NCBI GenBank assembly: GCA_964637235.1
Contig: CAZWVR010000083.1
Location: forward strand, 1-10,992
Length of the DNA stretch: 10,992 bases
Direction of reading: 5' to 3'
DNA from: CAZWVR01 sp964637235
GTDB taxonomy: Bacteria; Bacteroidota; Bacteroidia; Bacteroidales; S143-33
Shown here: positions 6,527-10,992 of the stretch, piece by piece
Position numbering within the stretch: position 1 is the stretch's first letter
Layout of the letters: every line of letters starts with the position of its first letter
The notes under the pieces: generated by a model
Told to the model about the DNA's origin: nothing
What the model saw: only the letters and a program-made list of their open reading frames with translations
Databases searched by the model: none
Translations under genes and position numbers: made by a program

Positions 6527-7772
6527 TACTTACCCTCCTTAATCTTTCTTTGTGAAATTTATACGCAAGCTCAATAATTAAAAGTAATATCCAGAACTCC
6601 CTCTTCCGTAAATGATATGTATAAATCCAATTAACTATAAGTCCTAAAAACAACGGAAAAAGTTTCTTCAAAAAATCCCCATATACTGTTGATCGGGTTA
6701 CCTTAATAAATCTTCGATTTATCAAAAACACTAAGAATATTAAATAAGCCCAGAAAGCAAATATTCCTCCTTCACCCAGTAATTTTAGAGGAGTACTATG
6801 AATCTCATATTTGCTTATTACATCAGAAAATCCACCCAATCCTGTACCAAAAAAAGGCCGCATTGTGAATTCATCGATTGCCATCTCCCAATTCCGCCTT
6901 AAAAATCCCCGCTTTTCATATTTGTCAGGATTTAATATTTCACCAAATCTGAGCTTCAATTTTCCACTAAACCACTTCTGCCATGGGAGAAAAATGGGTG
7001 TTCTGAAGGAAAAGTAAATAAGTAATAAACTAATAATAGATAATATACCTAATCTTAAGACTATCCTGTTGAAATTTTTCAGATTGAATATTAAAAGGAG
7101 GATCATTCCAACGATGAATCCAATATAAGAAGCTACTTTAACTGTTAATAATAAAAAAAAGGTTCCACTCACTATGGCGAATGAATGAAGTAATCGAGTT
7201 TTCTTATTAATTTTTTCCCATAGCTTTGAGAGTCTTAGGCCTATCAAAATAAATAAGAAAATAATGGCGAAAGCGCCTGCTTGACCGCAATTTCTAAATG
7301 TAGAGACGGCACAGGGGTAAAAAAGTGAATATTTTCTAATCACAGGGAGTCCGCTGAATTTTGCTATCATATCATATAGACCAACCAATGACACGATCAT
7401 CAAAGCTGTTGATATGACAAAGAACAACATGTATAAGTTGTCCTCATTATTTTTGAATGTATTATATGAGGCTATAAACAAAATCACCAGATAGTAGTGA
7501 ATTGCCAACTCAATCATGGTTTGTGTTTTATTTAATGAAAAAAATAATCCCAGGGTATAAAATAACAATACAAGAAAATAGACTTTTGCAATAGCAGGGA
7601 TGGAAATTCGTTTGTTGAAGTTTGTAAAAGTAAAGATTATCAAATATGCTCCGCCGAAGATATCACTTATGGTTAATCGACCAAGGATTCCCACTCCAAC
7701 TTTCCCAAAAGTGGAGGTAAATCCAGAAAGTAAAATAAAAATGAGGAATAATATCTTGTTGAATTTATCCAT
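6489..7772 (-). CDS. O-antigen ligase/polymerase-like membrane protein (Wzy_C/WaaL type)
   Basis: 427-residue polytopic membrane protein, very hydrophobic, with about ten to twelve predicted membrane segments. A larger loop lies between about residues 256 and 335. That loop carries the features usually found in the O-antigen ligase domain: RPFFGTGLGGF (305-315) and then HSTPLKLLGEGGIFAF (325-340), whose His325 matches the conserved His of the family. FRNCGQAGAF (159-168) resembles the conserved '..R..g.f.n.n..a.' segment. Such proteins either polymerise lipid-linked repeat units (Wzy) or transfer the glycan to an acceptor (WaaL, protein ligases), and sequence alone cannot tell which. In a cluster that also has Wzx, a polymerase role is the simplest reading. 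The start is 5 bases after the upstream glycosyltransferase stop with only a weak ribosome site. The basic C-terminal tail overlaps the next gene by 38 bases. Confidence 0.88.
   Translation of the reverse strand: MDKFNKILFLIFILLSGFTSTFGKVGVGILGRLTISDIFGGAYLIIFTFTNFNKRISIPAIAKVYFLVLLFYTLGLFFSLNKTQTMIELAIHYYLVILFIASYNTFKNNEDNLYMLFFVISTALMIVSLVGLYDMIAKFSGLPVIRKYSLFYPCAVSTFRNCGQAGAFAIIFLFILIGLRLSKLWEKINKKTRLLHSFAIVSGTFFLLLTVKVASYIGFIVGMILLLIFNLKNFNRIVLRLGILSIISLLLIYFSFRTPIFLPWQKWFSGKLKLRFGEILNPDKYEKRGFLRRNWEMAIDEFTMRPFFGTGLGGFSDVISKYEIHSTPLKLLGEGGIFAFWAYLIFLVFLINRRFIKVTRSTVYGDFLKKLFPLFLGLIVNWIYTYHLRKREFWILLLIIELAYKFHKERLRRVSNGKIVNILTRFR
6534..6540 (-). promoter_or_regulatory. Strong ribosome binding site of the CapK-like gene
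   Basis: The minus strand reads AAGGAGG, 7 bases before the ATG at 6526, inside the reading frame of the upstream O-antigen ligase/polymerase-like gene. It is the strongest Shine-Dalgarno site in the window. It fixes the start despite the 38-base overlap and allows independent loading of ribosomes at the head of the putative tailoring module. Confidence 0.75.
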
Positions 7773-7777
7773 AGAAA

Positions 7778-9103
7778 CTAAAGAATTGACATTATAATTT
7801 TTTCAAGCTGTTTAGTTTGGGCATGTCGACTAAATTTATCTAATTCAGGTTTCTTTAAAACCCAGCTCGTATTATAGATCTTTTTGGAGTTAAAAAAAAT
7901 CTCTGAAAGTTTATAAGCATTTCTATTTATTGCTGTTTGGTCTCTTTTTAATTCAAAAATCTCCCCGATTTTCATCTCCTTTAATAAGCTCGACACCTCT
8001 GCAAACTGGGGAGTAAAAGCCAAAATATATCTTCCAGAAGCAATATATTCAAAAGTTTTCGTTGGGATACCTATAGAATGAGATAGGTCATCAGGAACGA
8101 TTAACCATAGAAAATGACTTTTCTTCATCGTTTCCAGAGTTTTCTTCCGATCCAAAATCCCTAAATAAACTACATTTATGATGGGTTTTTTATCGAATCT
8201 TAATATATTTTTTAGCAGATTATAAGATAAATTACCAGCAATCAGAATATTTACTTTTTTACGCAATTGATTCTTATTAGCCAAAAAATTTAAGGCTTCA
8301 AGAAGTGGGAAAGGGTCCCTTTTCCCTTCATAAAACGAACCTGCGTAAAATATGTTAATTTCATTTTCAGGTGGAGTTAAATTACCCAATAGAGAGAATT
8401 CTGCATCATCGAAACCATTATATATTACAAAAAATTTTTTATTTAAATTGTAGATTTTTTGATAAAAGTGTTTCATCGACTCTGTTACAAAAATAACGGC
8501 ATCTGCCCTTGTTATAGTCTCTTGCTCAATTAATTTTAAAATTTTTGATGAAAAATTACTCATCTCCGACATTTCGACGCCACTATATATAAGATCTCTA
8601 ATATCAGCTATCCATTTTACTTTCCTTATAAACCTTTTAATGAACAACATTATCAGATGGTTTGTTAATAGTGGTGAGGAGGTTATTACTACATCAATGT
8701 TCTTAAAAAAATTATAACTCTCAAAGAATAGTGGAATAAAAAAGGGTATCCAAGAAATTCCCTTATCAGGAACCAGAAGTGACCTTCCAATTTTAATAAT
8801 TTTTGATTTTATAGAAGAATTAGTTTTAGAGAGAGACAAATTATTATTTTGTCTAATCAGCTTATTTATACCTCGAGATAAATATTTTGTTCGTATCACT
8901 TTAATATTGTTTTCATTGTCAATAAGTGATAAATCACGAGAATATCCAAGAGAACTGTCTGAAATTATAGGTGTTATAACAAATGGTCTAAAGATATTTT
9001 TGTCAAGGTATTTAACCCAATAATATATGCGTAAAGCAGCAGGGGCCTGAGATGGAGGGAATGAGTATGATAAAAACAATACTTTAATTTTTTTGTCTCT
9101 CAT
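7778..9103 (-). CDS. GT4-fold glycosyltransferase
   Basis: 441-residue GT-B type glycosyltransferase. The N-terminal half opens with KVLFLSYSFPPSQAPAALRI (7-26), a classical GT4 start with a Gly/Ser/Pro-type loop, and includes the acceptor-domain elements DVVITSSPLL (137-146) and KWIADIRD (163-170). The C-terminal half starts around NIFYAGSFYEGKRDP (250-264) and ends in GIPTKTFEYIASGRYILAF (345-363). The latter is the donor-site helix, with Glu352 as the second Glu of the E-x7-E pair. The first Glu is not present at the expected spacing (Ile344), as in the subgroup of GT4 proteins with a 'P-x-K-x-FEY-x-A-x-G' signature. It probably adds one sugar of the repeat unit; donor and acceptor are unknown. 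The start overlaps the flippase end by 20 bases. The alternative of a broader glycosyltransferase-like role is unlikely. Confidence 0.9.
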   Translation of the reverse strand: MRDKKIKVLFLSYSFPPSQAPAALRIYYWVKYLDKNIFRPFVITPIISDSSLGYSRDLSLIDNENNIKVIRTKYLSRGINKLIRQNNNLSLSKTNSSIKSKIIKIGRSLLVPDKGISWIPFFIPLFFESYNFFKNIDVVITSSPLLTNHLIMLFIKRFIRKVKWIADIRDLIYSGVEMSEMSNFSSKILKLIEQETITRADAVIFVTESMKHFYQKIYNLNKKFFVIYNGFDDAEFSLLGNLTPPENEINIFYAGSFYEGKRDPFPLLEALNFLANKNQLRKKVNILIAGNLSYNLLKNILRFDKKPIINVVYLGILDRKKTLETMKKSHFLWLIVPDDLSHSIGIPTKTFEYIASGRYILAFTPQFAEVSSLLKEMKIGEIFELKRDQTAINRNAYKLSEIFFNSKKIYNTSWVLKKPELDKFSRHAQTKQLEKIIMSIL

Positions 9104-9593
9104 AAGTTCTGTTGAGTTGAAGGTAAATGAGATATCCCAAAATCAAATAAATCAATGCCATACTTACACTGTAAACAATTAAACTTTTCAAAAAAGAACC
9201 TTTTAAAATTAAGAAAACCAATATTACTGTGAAAATCCTAAAAATATTCCAAAACAACTGGTATTCCTGCTTGTTATATATATAAAAGGTCTGTGATAGA
9301 GGAGAAAAAACAAAACGAGTTATATACATTGGAATGAGTATCAATATGATATAAATTGACATTAACCATTTTTTTCCGATCACAAAAAACACCAAAACGG
9401 AAGACAAAAGTGCAGCAATGATTGTTATTAAAATACCTACTACTAATAAGGCTTTTACATTCCTTAAAAAATAATTTTTAATTCCCTTGATGTCCCCCTT
9501 TTCCCTATTCATAAATGATACTTCACCAAAATAAACCTGAGCAACGCCTTGACCAATGATAGATAGTGGAATCCCCATTATCCTTTGTGCCAT
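9084..9593 (-). CDS. Wzx-type flippase, C-terminal part in shifted frame
   Basis: 169-residue open frame that continues the flippase begun at 10387. It starts MAQRIMGIPLSIIGQGVAQV, which corresponds to the conserved mid-protein segment of polysaccharide_synt/Wzx proteins ('aLAQRvlglPlsliGqavaqVffge') and not to a natural N-terminus. Five or so membrane segments follow, around residues 34-62, 69-97, 113-128 and 134-158. The ATG at 9593 is directly behind the nine-T run, so it could in principle be reached by re-initiation: the upstream frame stops at 9578-9580, 16 bases further on. It is more likely expressed as part of a full protein through frame restoration, or it is broken. Adding one T to the run joins both parts into about 434 residues, a normal Wzx length. 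Confidence 0.85.
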   Translation of the reverse strand: MAQRIMGIPLSIIGQGVAQVYFGEVSFMNREKGDIKGIKNYFLRNVKALLVVGILITIIAALLSSVLVFFVIGKKWLMSIYIILILIPMYITRFVFSPLSQTFYIYNKQEYQLFWNIFRIFTVILVFLILKGSFLKSLIVYSVSMALIYLILGYLIYLQLNRTYERQKN

Positions 9594-10387
9594 AAAAAAA
9601 AACCCGTCAATTGAGGACCAAATATCATGTTTACCATCAGGATAACAATGTTAGTACCAAGACTATTAATCAAATTTGAGGTAGAGACAATCAATGGAAA
9701 TTTGTAATATTTTTTTAACAGAATGAACACATCTACCTTCTTAAAATTCAAATAAAGAAAGGCTAAGTTAGCCATTAATAAAATTCCAATAAATCTTCCA
9801 GCTATCACACCAATCATTAAACCTCTAACATTAAAACCAATTAAACCGGAAATCAACTGAATAAGTCCCATAAAAAGGGATACAACAATTCCGACTAAAC
9901 CAATAATTTTAAATTTTTTTTCTCTTATCGCAATATTATTATAAATACCAAAAAGAGCCATAATGATAACATTTAATAGCAGTAAATGGATATAACTTTT
10001 AACAGCAATATATTTAGATAAATCTTTATTATAAAAAGATATCTTCCCTAAAAATGGAGAAAAAGTGCCAAATATGACATAAATAATTGCTGTTATAATA
10101 AAAGTGGAAATTATTCCGAGTATGATGATTCCGCCAACTTCTTCCGGTTCCTTTGGAATTGGCAGTGCTTGGTCGAATCCAAGAACAACCATTGAAGAGA
10201 GAATTGCGCTTAGTGATAGAAATACACCCAATATCCCAAAATCAGATGGACTATAGATCTTAGCAATCATAAAGGTAAATAAGATATAAATGATTCTTCC
10301 CAATAGAATTCCGCCTATGATGATGCTTGTATCTCTATTTATAACCGCACTTCCAGTCTTGGTGAATCTTTCCAAAATTCTATTCAT
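9578..10387 (-). CDS. wzx: Wzx-type flippase, N-terminal part (MATE/polysaccharide transporter fold)
   Basis: 269-residue frame encoding the first part of a flippase that moves lipid-linked oligosaccharide across the cytoplasmic membrane. It has the family layout: a short amphipathic N-terminus, RDTSIIIGGILLGRIIYILF (18-37) as the first membrane helix, the cytoplasmic loop IYSPSDFGILGVFLSLSAI (44-62, family form 'l.p.dyG.y.l..s'), and helices around 84-108, 130-150, 160-184, 188-213 and 228-258. The last in-frame residues, GPQLTGFF (257-264), match the conserved 'Gp..tG.y.lAqr' segment. The frame then slips at nine T residues and ends after LWHKG. The start is 3 bases after the epimerase stop with a weak ribosome site. 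Whether this is a real frameshift, a slippage site or a sequencing error cannot be told from the window. Confidence 0.88.
   Translation of the reverse strand: MNRILERFTKTGSAVINRDTSIIIGGILLGRIIYILFTFMIAKIYSPSDFGILGVFLSLSAILSSMVVLGFDQALPIPKEPEEVGGIIILGIISTFIITAIIYVIFGTFSPFLGKISFYNKDLSKYIAVKSYIHLLLLNVIIMALFGIYNNIAIREKKFKIIGLVGIVVSLFMGLIQLISGLIGFNVRGLMIGVIAGRFIGILLMANLAFLYLNFKKVDVFILLKKYYKFPLIVSTSNLINSLGTNIVILMVNMIFGPQLTGFFLWHKG
9594..9602 (-). other. Nine-T homopolymer at the flippase frame break
   Basis: The coding strand reads ACGGG, then nine T, then ATGG. With nine T the first flippase frame reads TGFFLWHKG and stops. With ten T it reads TGFFFMAQR and runs into the second frame without gap or extra residue, matching the spacing of the family consensus. 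The break is therefore exactly one base short at this run. Confidence 0.85.
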
Positions 10388-10390
10388 ATG

Positions 10391-10992
10391 CTAAATCTCA
10401 TCGTTCAACTTAGATACAGTATCAAATTCTGAGATACTCCATTTTAATGTACTTATTATACCTTGTGAGAACTTTACTTTAGGAGTCCATCTTAATTTAC
10501 TCTTGGCTTTTTCTATATCTGCCCAGCTGGATTTTAAATCGACTTTCTGAAATTCTCCATAGACCACTTTTGCCTTTTTGCCTGTGTAATCCTCAATCAT
10601 TGAAATAATCTCGTTAAGAGATACGGGGTTGCGGCCGCCACCTAAATTTATTATCTCGTAGCCGAGTGGCTTTAGGGCTTTTAATGTGCCTTCGGCGATG
10701 TCGTCAACATAGGTGAAATCACGACTCTGGGTGCCATCTCCGTAAATCTGAACAGGTTTATTCTCAAGAATCCACTTGATAAACCTGAAAATACTCATGT
10801 CAGGTCGTCCGGCGGGGCCGTAAACGGTGAAATACCTCAAGACAGTTACATCTATGCCGTAGAGATAATGATATGTGTAACTCAAAACTTCGGCCGCCTT
10901 CTTTGAAGCTGCATAAGGTGAAATGGGTTCATTAACTGGCATGTCCTCTCTGAATGGCATGGGCTGGCCTGCGTAGAGCGAGGATGTTGAGG
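10391..10992 (-). CDS. NAD-dependent nucleotide-sugar epimerase (UDP-glucuronate 4-epimerase type), partial (N-terminus beyond right edge)
   Basis: C-terminal two-thirds of an extended short-chain dehydrogenase/reductase; the frame is open through to the right edge, so 200 residues are visible and the NAD-binding Rossmann N-terminus is missing. The visible part starts STSSLYAGQPMPFRED, the catalytic Ser region. YAASKKAAE then gives the catalytic Tyr and Lys (Y-x3-K). LRYFTVYGPAGRPDMSIFRF is the substrate loop typical of UDP-glucuronate 4-epimerases, and YGDGTQSRDFTYVDDIAEG is the conserved UDP-sugar binding segment. NLGGGRNPVSL follows before a tail of about 70 residues. The likely reaction is interconversion of UDP-GlcA and UDP-GalA or a related sugar, but UDP-glucose 4-epimerase or dTDP-glucose dehydratase relatives cannot be excluded. 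Base composition changes inside the gene: the tail (about 10391-10620) is around 33 percent GC by hand count, against high 40s for the rest. Confidence 0.93.
   Translation of the reverse strand, partial: STSSLYAGQPMPFREDMPVNEPISPYAASKKAAEVLSYTYHYLYGIDVTVLRYFTVYGPAGRPDMSIFRFIKWILENKPVQIYGDGTQSRDFTYVDDIAEGTLKALKPLGYEIINLGGGRNPVSLNEIISMIEDYTGKKAKVVYGEFQKVDLKSSWADIEKAKSKLRWTPKVKFSQGIISTLKWSISEFDTVSKLNDEI

Noticed and set aside
5469..7797. Plus-strand open frames opposite the CapK-like and Wzy/WaaL-like genes
   Set aside because: They are short antisense frames without motifs, and the minus-strand genes explain the sequence fully.
9594..9602. Programmed ribosomal frameshift at the flippase break
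   Set aside because: A run of U followed by AUGG lacks an obvious stimulatory structure or Shine-Dalgarno-like enhancer. Transcript slippage, indel or sequencing error explain it more simply.
1..10992. CRISPR arrays, tRNA or rRNA genes, insertion sequences, phage attachment sites
   Set aside because: The reading frames cover nearly the whole window, and no spaced repeats, transposase motifs, cloverleaf sequences or long direct or inverted repeats were seen.

Overview
The window is a polysaccharide (O-antigen, capsule or exopolysaccharide type) biosynthesis cluster. Every supported gene is on the minus strand, so transcription runs from the right edge (10992) to the left edge (1). Eleven coding segments representing ten genes fill the window. 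The largest gap between genes is 26 bases, several neighbours overlap, and I saw no promoter, terminator, tRNA, rRNA, CRISPR array or insertion sequence. It therefore reads as the inside of one long operon whose ends lie outside the window. A flippase, a Wzy/WaaL-type membrane protein, a polyprenyl-phosphate sugar-1-phosphate transferase and clear Shine-Dalgarno sites point to a bacterium. The phylum cannot be fixed from the sequence.

Order in the direction of transcription: (1) a nucleotide-sugar epimerase of the UDP-glucuronate 4-epimerase type, cut by the right edge; (2) a Wzx-type flippase split into two frames at a run of nine T residues; (3) a GT4-fold glycosyltransferase; (4) a polytopic O-antigen ligase/polymerase-like protein; (5) a PaaK/CapK-like adenylate-forming enzyme; (6) a short FemAB/BioF2-type acyltransferase; (7) a cytosolic NodB-type polysaccharide deacetylase; (8) a second GT4 glycosyltransferase; (9) a GNAT N-acetyltransferase; (10) a WecA-like sugar-phosphate transferase; (11) a DegT/DnrJ/EryC1 sugar aminotransferase, cut by the left edge.

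Working model (inference). The aminotransferase and the GNAT enzyme make an N-acetylated amino sugar. The WecA-like enzyme loads the first sugar phosphate onto polyprenyl phosphate, and the two GT4 enzymes extend it. The flippase moves the lipid-linked unit across the membrane, and the Wzy/WaaL-like protein polymerises or transfers it. The adjacent ligase, acyltransferase and deacetylase may form a tailoring module that removes an acetyl group from an amino sugar and replaces it with another acyl or aminoacyl group.

Base composition is uneven. By hand counts of sampled lines, the two ends (about 1-1,700 and 10,620-10,992) are in the 40s to low 50s percent GC, while the middle is around 20-35 percent. 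Both transitions appear to fall inside conserved genes (the epimerase and the WecA-like gene). This is what exchange of a variable serotype-like cassette by recombination in conserved flanking genes would produce.
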